A stretch of DNA of 64,000 nt from assembly GCA_015680685.1 (NCBI GenBank), contig MNCI01000273.1, forward strand, positions 92,324-156,323. Direction: 5' to 3'. Positions 10,947 through 22,900 of the stretch are shown piece by piece. A program made the position numbers and the translations under genes. Below the pieces are notes generated by a model that saw only the letters and a list, made by a program, of their open reading frames with translations, made no database searches and was not told the origin of the DNA. Position 1 is the first letter of the stretch. Each line of letters starts with the position of its first letter. The DNA comes from Gnetum montanum. Lineage: Eukaryota; Streptophyta; Gnetopsida; Gnetales; Gnetaceae.

Positions 10947-13181
10947 GTACCCATCTACTTGTTGTTGCGAGAGTTTGTCTGGGCTCCTAGTTCTGGAAAA
11001 AGGTCTCTTCTTTGTACAGTTGTAGCCAGAACTAGCACTCGGTCAGATATTTACATGCTGAATATTTACAGCTCTCGCAGCATTACATTGCTACGGTTGG
11101 GTAGGCAATTCCCCCTGCATTGTTAGAATAGGTTGTATGGGAACTATAGGTGGAAGAGGTGCGGGTGGAGTTAGAGGATGGACAAAATGTGAGATTTCTC
11201 TCGGAGGAGAAGGAGTCCTTCTGAAGTACTCCCGAGCTTGGTAGTGATGTTGGGGGGTAGTGTGACCCATAGAGTCACCTAGAGAAACTGGCTGCTGCAC
11301 ATAATAACCATAAGAATCAGGCTGCCGGTAAGGGTATTGATGTGTTGGCAGTGGCATCGATGTTGTCCAATGGTTTGTGGAGGCATTCCACTTGGATAGT
11401 ACGTCAAGGGTTGGTGGAACTGCCTTGGATTACCTTGTGGGTAAGGTAACCTTCGGGGTGTTTGTCATTGATTAAGTCTTGGATTTAATGCATACACCCT
11501 AGACTCCTACAGATGTGAGATAATTGAGCAACATCCCTTAGGATGGTCATAGTAGTAGACCTCACATCCACTATCATTGTCTGAATCAGAATTTACAACC
11601 TCATCGAAGATAGGAATTTTTCCCTTACCCTTGTTATGTGCAGGGCTTAANNNNNNNNNNNNNNNNNNNNNNNNNNNNNNNNNNNNNNNNNNNNNNNNNN
11701 NNNNNNNNNNNNNNNNNNNNNNNNNNNNNNNNNNNNNNNNNNNNNNNNNNNNNNNNNNNNNNNNNNNNNNNNNNNNNNNNNNNNNNNNNNNNNNNNNNNN
11801 NNNNNNNNNNNNNNNNNNNNNNNNNNNNNNNNNNNNNNNNNNNNNNNNNNNNNNNNNNNNNNNNNNNNNNNNNNNNNNNNNNNNNNNNNNNNNNNNNNNN
11901 NNNNNNNNNNNNNNNNNNNNNNNNNNNNNNNNNNNNNNNNNNNNNNNNNNNNNNNNNNNNNNNNNNNNNNNNNNNNNNNNNNNNNNNNNNNNNNNNNNNN
12001 NNNNNNNNNNNNNNNNNNNNNNNNNNNNNNNNNNNNNNNNNNNNNNNNNNNNNNNNNNNNNNNNNNNNNNNNNNNNNNNNNNNNNNNNNNNNNNNNNNNN
12101 NNNNNNNNNNNNNNNNNNNNNNNNNNNNNNNNNNNNNNNNNNNNNNNNNNNNNNNNNNNNNNNNNNNNNNNNNNNNNNNNNNNNNNNNNNNNNNNNNNNN
12201 NNNNNNNNNNNNNNNNNNNNNNNNNNNNNNNNNNNNNNNNNNNNNNNNNNNNNNNNNNNNNNNNNNNNNNNNNNNNNNNNNNNNNNNNNNNNNNNNNNNN
12301 NNNNNNNNNNNNNNNNNNNNNNNNNNNNNNNNNNNNNNNNNNNNNNNNNNNNNNNNNNNNNNNNNNNNNNNNNNNNNNNNNNNNNNNNNNNNNNNNNNNN
12401 NNNNNNNNNNNNNNNNNNNNNNNNNNNNNNNNNATCTTCCCTTTTACTTTTACTCTCTCCATTATGCTCACGATGGTTGCGCCCAGATGTGGAAGGAGAG
12501 TGTGAATGGTGAGATGAAGGAGAAGAGGAAGGGGATCCATCACCATGGTGATGTTTCTTACCTTCTCTTCGGCTACTTTGGCCTCGATTGTTGTAATGAT
12601 CTAAGTGTCTATCCTTAGTATGAGTGGTTGTTCCTACCGTGAACAGTTGGTGCTCACGGGGATCAGAGCCTATAGCATGTATAGTTGATCGAAGGCCCTG
12701 ATGGTTAACCTCTCCACTAGAGTGAGGAGGAGGAACATCATTTTCTAAGAAACCCATTGTGAGGGGTTCCTCGTCTTCTATTTCACTAATGACATGGGGG
12801 ACCTTTCCCTTCAACAATGAATGTTGGCTCTCTTGCCTTGCATCCCTCATACGTTGCAAAGCGGTGGGATGATAATCCCTTATATGGTATCTTCCAGCAA
12901 CGTATTTAGCGAATAAGTCCTACATGTCAATCTGTGCCAATCCACGGAAAAGCATGTTTGGAACAGATCGATCTGGTGGTAAAAATATATTACCAAACAA
13001 ATCTCTCTCCAGCCAACTATTCATCCTGATGGAGGGTAAAAGTGTAATCAGGAATATACTCATCGAGATGAGTATAAGTTATCGTATACTGTTTAGGACA
13101 TGGCTGGTCTCGGTTATGCATGTGATGCTGACTGTCTCCTGTGTTGTCCTTAGGTGAGTTAATTTCATGAGAAGAAGCCAT
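10947..13181 (-). pseudogene. gag of copy B (interrupted, with assembly gap)
   Basis: Starts at the ATG at 13181 (MASSHEINSPKDN). The first 51 codons end in a TAG at 13017-13019. The reading then continues in another frame with one more TAG, before a long frame at 11507-12859 that includes EIEDEEPLTMGFLENDV and a His/Ser/Arg-rich stretch. The gag core itself, seen in C, falls in the N gap. After the gap the frame resumes with HNKGKGKIPIFDEVV and GCEVYYYDHPKGCC. A proline/tyrosine-rich part (11091-11357) precedes the protease. With a frameshift and two stops this copy could not make full Gag unless recoding is used; decay is the simpler reading. Confidence 0.7.
11651..12433. other. Assembly gap (783 N)
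   Basis: Run of N inside gag of copy B. The matching part of copy C (about 46560-47535) is some 975 bases and holds the retrotransposon gag domain, so the gap length is probably approximate. Confidence 0.99.
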
Positions 13182-13303
13182 CCTAATGGTGTGCTGTTTT
13201 TTACCATTAATTAATTTTTATTGATTAACTCGAAGGTTCGTTGGGGCTCACAACGATGTGAGTGATATCCCTTATGTTTACTTGGTGTAAAAAACACTTA
13301 GTC

Positions 13304-13321
13304 TCCCCGGCAACGGTGCCA
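13304..13321 (-). other. Primer binding site of copy B
   Basis: Minus-strand TGGCACCGTTGCCGGGGA, one base after the 5' LTR. It differs by one base from TGGCGCCGTTGCCGGGGA, the tRNA-Asp-type PBS known from plant Ty3/gypsy elements. The C copy has the same 18 bases. Confidence 0.9.
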
Positions 13322-13739
13322 ATGATGAGTGGCAAGGTACCCCTACACTCAACCATACGAATATGAGTGTGTACGCGTGATCCGGTCGAACTCCATAGAC
13401 TAAATGCCTTAACGCCACAAGAAACACTTGGGGTTAATCATTCGTTGTCTTCCCAAGCTTGCTTGTATGTCTCATGGTGTATGGTTAAGCAAGTCTGAGG
13501 TATATGATTTTTTTTGTATTTTTCAGTTTATCTCCTAAGCTATGAGGGAGAGGGTTGAGAAACTAACTAACTCTAACTAATGTCCTAAGTCTAAATTAAC
13601 TAGCATCAGCATCTGTTCCCACTTACCGGACACACCCTGAACTATGCAACTATGGCTACCAAACGCTAATCATTTCTAGGATCACCACACGTAACGCAAG
13701 TGCTCAAAGTGGTCATACTGAGGCACCTATTTAGCCTAA

Positions 13740-14016
13740 GTGTGATAAGCAGCCGATTCCTTGGCTAGTTGTACACACCCGTGGGTGCTCGTAGCCAAGT
13801 CGTACTTATCACACGTTCTAGCCTAGCGATGAGTAGTCGATTCCTTGACCAGCCGTACACATTGGACTACTACTGGGATTGCCAAGCGCAGATCCTGGAA
13901 TACGCTACTGGGTTACCAAGCAGTCACAATGCTCGTAATCAAGTCGTACTCACGCGTTGCGACAAGCAGCCGATTCCTTGATTAGCTGTACACACCTGTA
14001 GGTGCTCGTAATCAAG
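13740..14016 (-). other. Hairpin-repeat block in the B 5' LTR
   Basis: Same block as at 7497-7773. Unit 1 (13740-13814) keeps GTGTGATAAG/CTTATCACAC and CTTGGCTA/TAGCCAAG pairing. Unit 3 (13977-14016) keeps CTTGATTA/TAATCAAG. It is located 260-540 bases downstream of the TATA box in element orientation. Confidence 0.8.
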
Positions 14017-14272
14017 TCGTACTTGTGTGCACTAGGAAAGCAATAAATAACAACAAAATAAAACCATGTACTGCAAGGCTTATCCAATCAAGTTCATATT
14101 TATTGCCATACACAACTTTTGTTCAGGTTACAAAGTTTCTCGAATAAAGAGCCGTTCACTCTAGGACTCCTATTGTGGGCACATGGGAAATTAATCTAAC
14201 TCTGGAGTGTTCAAACTGCCAGAGCTTCGCTACTTCTAGCTAGGATTGGGAAATGAAGGGAGTGCCGCATCT

Positions 14273-14402
14273 TATTTATAGATATGACGGTGGACCGCGA
14301 TATCGCGTACATGATATCACATGGAGAGACGCGATATCGTGTACGCTATATCGCAGGGGATGCGATATCGTGTCGGCCGCGATATCGCGTACACGATATC
14401 GT
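14273..14402 (-). promoter_or_regulatory. Promoter of copy B: TATA box with GATATC palindrome array
   Basis: TATAAATA on the minus strand at 14273-14280. Six GATATC cores begin at 14299, 14313, 14333, 14364, 14381 and 14395, most flanked by CG or GC to give forms such as CGCGATATCGCG; a seventh site is a variant (CTATATC). The array lies just upstream of the TATA box in U3. It is CpG-rich in an AT-rich window. What binds it is unknown. Confidence 0.7.
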
Positions 14403-14427
14403 GGCTTGTGCAATCTGCGTCTCATCA

Positions 14428-14432
14428 CTTGT
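14428..14432. repeat. Target-site duplication of copy B, right
   Basis: CTTGT, identical to 7075-7079; the following bases are GAAAATG. Confidence 0.95.
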
Positions 14433-15044
14433 GAAAATGATGATTTGAAACACACAAAAAATAGGGAAGGGATAACTTAGCTAAGGGAGGAATAGCTCTT
14501 CACATTAAACCATATGAAAAATTTCAATGAAAAATGCATGAAACCTAGTTCTTTTTATATGGAGCATGAAACCATATGGAAAAGTTGAAAGGATTCGCTA
14601 GAACCTAGACATCAATAGTGCTCCTTTAGAACTATTATGATATGCTAGATTGTACCCAAGGAGGAAAAACATCCAAACCAAGAAACCAATGGGGTTGCAT
14701 TAGTTCCCCTAGGTTGATGTAATGGGTGCACTAGTATAGGGAAGCTAGCATACCCTTGCCATCATACTTCATATCCATTTTTTTTGAATGAATGTTGGGA
14801 TGCATAGGAACATATGATATCTTTCCAAGGGTCTCTTAATGAAGCTGGAAAATTCCTGAGAATCCTAAAACATGCTCCAAAATAACATATCTGAACTAAA
14901 AGGTAATTATGCAAATGTGGTAGATAGAAACCTTAGCCATGCACATGAAAACCACAAAAACTAAGTGCTTGAGACGCATCCCAAATTCAAGGCTTAAAAT
15001 GGCTTCCAAAACTCCAATGGATGATTCATCAACTAGGTCACAGA
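14433..15044. other. Unassigned sequence right of copy B
   Basis: AT-rich; no frame, repeat or element end recognised. Confidence 0.4.
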
Positions 15045-15230
15045 TACTAACTAATACTAATTGATTTTATTGAGAGAGAATAAGAAACAAAAAATTGGCA
15101 TATTTTGGATTATAAATATCAGTTGATACTAATTAATTTTGATGAGAGGAAATAAGAAATAAGAAATTTATAGGTGATGGATTATAATTATCAACTAATA
15201 TTGAATGATTTTATTGAGAGGGAATAAGGC
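15045..15230. repeat. Three-copy tandem repeat, ~72 bp
   Basis: Diverged units share ATACTAATTGATTTTATTGA followed by GAGGGAATAAGAA. They start near 15045, 15110 and 15180. Confidence 0.65.
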
Positions 15231-15659
15231 TCAAAATATGATCATTCAAATCTCACAATTTAATGCATATTGTAGATGTACAATGAATGTATATAAATAT
15301 TTTTTTATAATAGTATTAGGACAGTAGCTAAATTCTTAAGATGACAAAGATATATGTTTGTGTCAGGTATGATAAAACTTACTATTATTTAGAATCTAAT
15401 GCACTACTTATAATATGAATAATGTCATCATTCGACATAAGTAAGTACTAATAGATACTAAACTAATATAAATTGAGCACACTTACAATATATGTAATAT
15501 TAAATGAATTTTTAGTGAAATTATGTAATTAAAATTATAATATTTGCAAATAAATTCATTGTCTTAATGTTAAACACTAAATCCAATAATAATGAAACCA
15601 AAACATTTTACCACAAAAATCACTTACTTGAAAATCAATTAATTAACAATGATTATTTA

Positions 15660-15840
15660 CCCACATAGTTACAATGACCATTGTATGAAACATTATTACA
15701 TTGATCATTTCATGAAACATTATTACACAATTCATTTTCCAAAACATTATTGTAATCATTATTTTTAAAAAATAGTTACACTAGCCATTTTACCAAATAG
15801 TATTACACTGATCATTTTATCAAATATTTTCCAAGTTGTA
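15660..15840. repeat. Degenerate ~30-bp tandem repeat
   Basis: Five or six units resembling ATTACACTGATCATTTTATC followed by AAACATT. Confidence 0.6.
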
Positions 15841-17600
15841 AAGTTTCAAAAATAGAAAAAACTAACTATTTGTAATAGTCAAAAATAAGATTTATGACCA
15901 CAAAAAAATAAAATTTCAAAGAACTTATAAGCTCAACTATGTTGATTGTTCATGAAAATTTTGAAATCCTTCCTAAGTTAATTGTACATGTAAATTTAAA
16001 CTTAGAAATCCTTACTAACCCTAAGGAAATGCTAGAGATCATAGAGAATTAATTAAAAATATCAAAGACCATATGGAAATAGGGAAGAAAATGCTTTGAC
16101 ATACTATGTTAGGTAGTGACAATGATGAGATGATAGTGAGAATTAGGTGAGGAGATGAGGACAAAGATGTAGCAAAGTAGACAACAGTAATAGTATAGGC
16201 AATGGTAACAAAGAAGGCAATGATGATAGCACAAGAGACAAAAACTACACCAATAATGGAGATGATAGGAGAACTAATGGTTGGTGATGATGATGTAGTA
16301 GGAAATAATGATGGAAGGTAGATAATGATGAAGATAAGAGAGGGTGGAAACAAATGATTCTTTGAGTAGGAATCTAAATTTTCAATGTCTAATTTGAAAA
16401 ATAGAATGACTATATGTTATGATATGTTCCCATTTTTAATTATAATTTTCATAGGATTATTAATTTATAAATTTATTTACTTAAAATTTTTCTTTTAAAA
16501 AATAAATTTTTTTACCAAATCTAACTTCATGACTGATGCTTCTATTTTGTTATGCTATGTTAACTATGTAAAATTTGTTTTTTCTCAAAGAAAAATTCAT
16601 ATTCATAGGCAAAAATATGTATGCTAGCTCTTATACCAAGGAGGTAGTAAGCATAATTTTTACTATTGTTTGTTAATTTCTTGTGTAATTATAGACAATA
16701 ATTATCTTCAAAATTACATGCATAATTGTAACATAGTGTAACATGTGTACATCCAAAGTAGCATAAGGAAAGATATTTTTCCTTTACACAAGTCCAACAT
16801 TATGAATGATTAATTTATTCATCATTATAGGGGGATGTTAGAACTTGAAATATTTTTTAAATAATATTTACTCTCGAAGCCTTTTAAAGCATGTAATTAA
16901 TCCAAGACTCCAAGGGTTATATCTAACAAAAGCTTATAAAAGATATAAAAGCTTTAAGAGCTATATTTATCATGATACATTAAAACCATAAAACCTTAAC
17001 ATTAGTTTTAGGAGTTGAGGATTAAAGATAAACTTATACCATATGTATTTTAAAAATATAAAAACTAAATCCTCACAATTTGATATATAGTATCCAACAT
17101 CAAACAATTAGCTTTAGGCTTAGTGCTAAGATTATAGACTTGGTAATTCCAACTCATATGTTTAACTACACTAGCCATTTTTGAATAAAAAGTTCATTAA
17201 AAGAAACATATGAGTTGTTTACTATGCATACTTAGCTTATAATATATACTTAGTTTATTCTTGAGTCCACATTGTCTTTTCAAACACATGAGTTATTTTG
17301 TATTTGTAATTAATTTATAAGTGTCTATTATGCATAATTACCTTCCAAGTTGGGATGAACATTAGGCATTGATATTTCTGTACATTAGTTTTGGGATTAA
17401 TAGGCATATGATTGATTTCTTGTTATATGTAAGACAAGTGTATGCACATAATGTTGATTTATCAACCAATACATATTATTAGTGTAGTTGTAGTTAAGTA
17501 ACTACTTATGATTTTGGAATAGCCCCTAAACCGTAAATCCTAAATACATGATACATTCATCCATACTTATTTTATTTAACAATAGTCATATTGTATAAAT
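15841..17600. other. Unassigned AT-rich sequence
   Basis: No recognisable gene. The open minus frame at 16039-16353 is made of GAT/ATG low-complexity sequence and is not called. Confidence 0.4.
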
Positions 17601-17990
17601 GAGATGGTAAAGAGCTAAATAATCCTATGTTCAATATCATGGTCTTAACTTCTAGTGAGAATCACATAAGGTCAATGATCTCAAATGAAGAGTATCATGG
17701 TCTTAAATAAATAAACCTAGATTTGGTACTAGGGCCTCCAATTCTAATAAGAATCACATAATTTCAAAATCCATGTGATGGTAATGGGATGACTAATCCT
17801 AGTTATGGAACCAAGGTCTCTACTTTTGATTTGTGCAATTACATATGGTTGATCTATGAAGAATCATAGATCATAAGTATCATGATAATAGGATGACTAA
17901 ACCTAGCTTTAAGACTATGGTCTCTACTTCTAATGAGAATCACACCATGCTAAATCCATGTGATGATACCAAAGTCTCTATCAAAGTCTA
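17600..17990. repeat. Degenerate ~95-bp repeats (set X)
   Basis: Units around GGTCTCTACTTCTAATGAGA, near 17640, 17735, 17815 and 17920. Similar units lie at 41490-42052. Confidence 0.55.
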
Positions 17991-18365
17991 AGAGTCTCAT
18001 TTGAAGCACTAATTCAAACATCAATAGGCTTGAAAAATGCTATTTTCATGTTTAAGAAGTTGTAGAGATCATTGAGCATGATTAGGAATCTTATCTTTTT
18101 AGTGTTGATATTCTATAATGTATTTCCTAGTGCATTTTACAAAATATGCTATGAAAAAATTTACATTGAATATTTTTACATTGAATAGATTTTACATTTT
18201 AAGCTAAGATTACATTAAAAAAATTCCAAGCAAAAATGCCACCAATTAAATTTTTGAAAATGAGTTAGAGGCCTACTTTCATGCCTAATCTCTACTTCTG
18301 AGTTATGAAACAAGGCTTTTGTATTTCAAACAATAAATAAATTTCTTTTGATGTGTTTCATTGAT
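17980..18365 (-). repeat. Dispersed repeat Y, left copy (possible 3' LTR part of G)
   Basis: Same-orientation match to 41080-41475, from a CTCATTTGAAGCACTA-like block to the end of an AACAATAAATAAA-like block. It lies beyond the integrase end of the Tat element G, where a 3' LTR would be expected. I could not define LTR ends. Confidence 0.5.
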
Positions 18366-18625
18366 TTTTATTTGTTGTTTTTTTGAGACCCAAAGAATTT
18401 CAACAAAGAATGATAAAAAAACACTAAAAATCTACTACACAAGCTCTTACATCACACTTTCTTTCATAGATGTTGAATCATGTTGATAAAATAGGATGTA
18501 AAGTTGATATTTGGAATTGAAAAGGTATGCAAGAAATATTTTCATTATGAAAGGAATGACATCTATGACTCTGACACACAAGTTTCTGGCCACAATATGG
18601 TTCTATGGATTATGTGTCAATCACA

Positions 18626-18661
18626 TTTTTCTTTTCTTTTCTTTTCTTTTCCTTTTTCTTG
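18626..18661 (-). other. AAAAG purine tract, possible polypurine tract of G
   Basis: On the minus strand a run of AAAAG units ends and is followed by TGTGATTGACACATAATCC. Its place between integrase and repeat Y fits a polypurine tract and LTR start. It could also be a plain AAAAG microsatellite. Confidence 0.4.
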
Positions 18662-19589
18662 GTAGGTCATAAAAACTAACTATAATTTGTTCATAAAAAG
18701 CTATTATTCTAGAAACAGTGATCCATTGTGATGAACTTAGCATTTTTTTATGATAGTTATAGTCCAACATTTGTTGAACTTCATGATGGTTTTCTCTCTT
18801 CTTTTGAGAGGTAAAGATTCTTTTACCATTCCTGCTAGTGTTCGTCAACAAGTTTAAATGACATTTTTATAGACATTAGGCTATTAAGACATTATAGTAT
18901 TAGTATATTTGTATTGGACATTTAAGCACGTGCAATTCCTACTTTCATGTGGCATAGGGTTAGTAATTCATATGAGTGATATTGAATAGGAATAGGTGGA
19001 ATGATATGAAAGGTAAAGTTTGATAGTTGATATTATGATGAAAAATAGTATCATAGAAGGAGATAAAAAAGGAAAGGAGGAAGGAAACTTTAGTTAACAT
19101 AGCCAAATAATCTAATGAGGTACAATTTTCCAAAGTTACAAGGTAACATGATGCTTTGATGAATATCATCTTCATGACACCTTTCAATGAAACTTGTCAA
19201 CACAACCAGGATGTAACCAATTAGCCACTTCAAAGACATACAAACATTTAAATATAGAAAGAGTAGTGAAAATAGAAAACAAGTTGTGTTTGTGTTTGAA
19301 ACATATGTTCGATGATTTAGATACCATCAATAGAGAGCAATCTTAAAGGCTCTATTAGCATGCATGCATGATAAGATTAATAATGCTTATAGTAGTTTGT
19401 AGTTCTTTTGAAATAGAACTAGGAATACAATGTGTTGAAGGAGATGTATTTGCTCACTTCTCTGTAGTTGAATGAAAAAATTATTTATTTCAACTATGCT
19501 TAGTTTAATATTTAACAAAATAAAAAATGAAACTAAGAGAAATAAGATCAAAATTAGATGTAATATTATTGTAGATATGAATGGTTGAT
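18662..19589 (-). other. Region between integrase and putative 3' LTR of G
   Basis: No conserved frame. Probably the untranslated 3' part of G. Confidence 0.4.
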
Positions 19590-22500
19590 TAGATTGAATA
19601 GCTTAGTTCCATTCATATTAGAAATTTTGAATGTGCCACTGCCAAAGGCCTTAGTGACTAGAAATGGCCCCTTCTAATTTGGCTCTAACTTGTTAGCAAG
19701 TTCAGGAATAACTTTTACAACTATGTCACCTTCTTTAATTTTTCACTAATTTAGGTTGATGTGTTGTCATTGCCTTTTCGTTTCTTGGTATCACTTGATA
19801 TCAACAAGTGCTTGTAAGTAGTGTTTATATGCAAAGTCAAGGTTGATGATGTCCTATGTATAAATTTGATCTTTATTAATATGATCAAATAAGACTACTC
19901 TCAATGATGGATCTATAATTATAAAGGAAAGATATTGTTAGATTCATATACAAGGTTGTAAGATGTGATAGTAGTTATGGTACAAAAAGTTTTTCTAAAA
20001 TCCTATAGTATGTATAATAGTTGTTGATGTCATTTTCTTTTGTTACTAATTATGATCTTCTTAAGAAGGTTGATTATAGTCTTGTTACTAGCTTGTACCT
20101 AACCATTTTCTTGTGGGTAATATGGTGTAGAAAATGAATGTTGGATACCTAATTATTTATAGAAAGATTTTGTTTTACTACTACTAAATTAAGACCTAGT
20201 ATCCATAATGATAGTAAGTGATAGGTCAAATTAGGAAATGGCCAAATCATGAAACGATGTTATTAAGTATAAACTAGCAAACTTGTTGCAATGTTATCTA
20301 TCTTAATGAGATGTCTTCTACCCATTTTGTAAAGTATTCTATGGTAGTAATGATGAAACTATGACCTACAAATGACTTAGGTGTTATGAGTACACTAATA
20401 ATGAGACCCCAACATTGGAAGGACCAAGTTATCTATATTGTATGTAATTCTATTGGTGGAACATGAATAAGGTCACTATGTCATTGATAAGTGTCATAAG
20501 GTTTTACTTTTTTCATGTAGTCATGCTTCATATAAAGCAAATAACAACCTAAACACCCAATCTTGGTAGTCATAGATCTAGCTCGAGTATGTCCTTCACA
20601 TAGACCTTCATGCACTTATTGTAAATTATCTAAGCTTGATATTTTTCAAGGAAAACTAATAATATAAAATCATATAATTTTTTACATAGTATGTTATTGG
20701 CTATGATAGTACATTATTCAACTCTCTTGCATATAACATCCTTTTAGGTTGAACCTAAATGTTGAGGAAGTTCATCATATGGTAGGTAATACTTAATATC
20801 ATCAAACCACTTAGGTTGAATATCATTATTTATAATGGTGATAAAAATGTCTTTGTGTTCTTGCATTATGGGTTAAGATTAGGCTACTATCATTGATGGT
20901 AATTTATATAGAACTTCAAGAGTTACAATTAACAGGAAAGTAGCTATGGCATCTACTTAGGCGTTTTCATTATAAGAGATATGTTGGATGTTAGTGTATT
21001 TAAAGATTTCAATTAAATTTTATCCAAGTTATGGTATGATAATAGATGTTTAACTTTACAAGAAGAGACATAACAAGAAGTTAAAAATCACCCTTAATAA
21101 TTAGCTAAGTAAACCTTTGATTATGAGCCACCATGAGCATGTAAATAAGACCTTCATACTTACCAACATTATTAGTACATGGGAAGTGAAACATAAAAAT
21201 AAAAATAAAAGATGTCACCTAAATGAAAGAGGAGAATGATTGTAGTGCTAGCCTCATGTATGTTAGATGCCCCATCAAAATTGTATATGACTTCAAATCG
21301 TTTGGGTAGACTTTTAATAGCTTTGATATGCTCATCTAGAAATCCAAGTTCTATGGTACTATTGTCTATGATAGGGAGTGCAACCATTTGACTAGTGATA
21401 GCCTATCCTTTAGTTGTAGTTTGTGAAATGAAATGTAAATCAAATTGGACTACTATGGATTTATATTGAGCTATCTTATTGTTTTGATATATATTAGAGA
21501 TGATAACCCTTAATACATTGTCTTTACAAATAATGTTTGCCTTTTCTTAGAAAAGGTAGTCTCGCCACTTATTTATGGAATAAACTAAAGATAAGTAATT
21601 CCTTTCAACTATGATGTAGTAGGTTTCATAGGCCCCAAGGGTGTGAGTTAGAGATAATAGATAGGTGTGTAGACCCATCTTATTGTCTTTGACAAAGTAA
21701 TAAAGCTATAGACATGTAAGAATGCCAAGTATATGTAAAATAAATTTTCTTTTTATGACAAGTACATTGTTAAAAATCAAGTTAATTCTTGCTTGTTTTC
21801 ATCAAAGGTAGTTTGGCGCTTGTCATCCCAATTAAAATTGACATCCCTTTTGAGTAAGTGTTACATAGGTTGTAGTTTATTACTTAATATAAATATGTAC
21901 TTATGAATGAATTGCAAACTTCCTTCTATACATTATAGTTCTTTAAGGTTATTAGGGATTAACATGTTCATTATGACTTTGAATTTATCTAGGTTAATAT
22001 GTATTTCTACTTTTGAGACTTAGAAACCAAGCATTTTTTTTATTTTAATAGTAAAAACACATTTCTTTAGACTAAAGATCATACTCAAGATAGCATTGTA
22101 GAACAACATGTAAGTGTTCAACATGGTTGCTAGCTATTTTTAATTTCACTACTATTTCATCTACATAATCATTTACTAGGCTATGCATAAGATCATTGAA
22201 AACGTATGTCATAGGTCATTGATATGTTGCCCCAATATTCTTTAATAACAAAATGTCCCCCAAGGTGTCATGAAAATTATATATAACTAATGTTATGGGT
22301 TAATTCTAATTTTTTTATATCCTAAAAACTCATCCATAAAGGATAGTAATTCAGGACTTGCTATTATATCAACAAGTTGGTCAATACATGGAAGAGAAAA
22401 TCATCTTTAATTATTTATTTGTTAAGGTTGTAGAAAATCTGTATATATATATATATATATATGATTTCTCTCGTTTTTCTTAGGTACTATAACCATATTG

Positions 22501-22900
22501 GAAATTCAATCTATGAAATTCATTTCTCTGATGAAACCAACTTAATATCATTTGTTAATTTTATCATGAATGTCCAAGTCTAGGTCACGAAAAAATTTAC
22601 AAACATTTTGTTTGACTAACCTAATCTTAGGATCTAATACTATATTATGTTGGATCATCCACAAGTCTCATACTAACATGACATCATAGGACTATGCAAA
22701 GACTTCAACATTCTTTTATACTATCTTAATAAATTTGTGTATGTGCTCTAACTTTAAGGTAGAGCTTAGTTTTAGGATTTCTTTTTCATCTTTTTGATTA
22801 GCAACCAAGGTTTCTATGAGGGTATCCTCAATTATATCATCAACTTCTATGTCTAGCATTCGTATTAGATGTTTAGGCCACTTGGTAGGCTTGTCAATAG
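19590..22900 (-). pseudogene. Tat-type pol of G: RT, two RNase H domains, integrase
   Basis: RT begins near 22530 with GFIREMNFID then VIVPKKNE; it continues as FSLPCIDQLVD and LLSFMDEFLGY near 22400-22310. The catalytic box at about 22180 reads YVDE, so the second Asp is changed to Glu. gRNase H is seen near 21630-21560 as YETYYIIVERNYLSLVYS. The archaeal-type RNase H core (FEVIYNFDGASNIHEA) lies at 21172-21387. Integrase follows: KSFVGHSFIITTIEYFTKWV near 20380-20320, and YYPQENG near 20120. Many stops and frameshifts are present. The order RT-gRNH-aRNH-INT is that of the plant Tat lineage. A TA microsatellite at 22442-22462 has grown inside RT. The copy is inactive. Confidence 0.85.
22442..22462. 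repeat. TA microsatellite
   Basis: Ten TA units inside the decayed RT of G. Confidence 0.9.

Larger units (their letters stand above)
7080..14427 (-). mobile_element. R1 copy B: complete non-autonomous Gag-protease LTR element
   Basis: Structurally complete insertion with two LTRs, a PBS, a polypurine end and a perfect 5-bp duplication (CTTGT). It is the youngest R1 copy here: the LTRs differ by roughly one base in twenty over the first 430 bases compared by eye. The internal 5186 bases hold gag, an intact protease frame and a long non-coding 3' region. There is no RT, RNase H or integrase, so mobility would need enzymes from another element. This matches the published class of terminal-repeat retrotransposons with GAG (TR-GAG), with protease added. 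A 783-base assembly gap falls inside gag. Confidence 0.95.
13323..14427 (-). repeat. 5' LTR of copy B
   Basis: 1105 bases. It is 48 longer than its partner mainly because it holds more GATATC palindromes near its promoter end. TGATGAG and CTCATCA ends are intact, and it is followed by CTTGT. Confidence 0.95.

Noticed and set aside
16039-16353. 104-codon minus frame rich in Ile, Ser and Pro
   Set aside because: Encoded by GAT/ATG low-complexity sequence; no domain and no homologous copy in the window.
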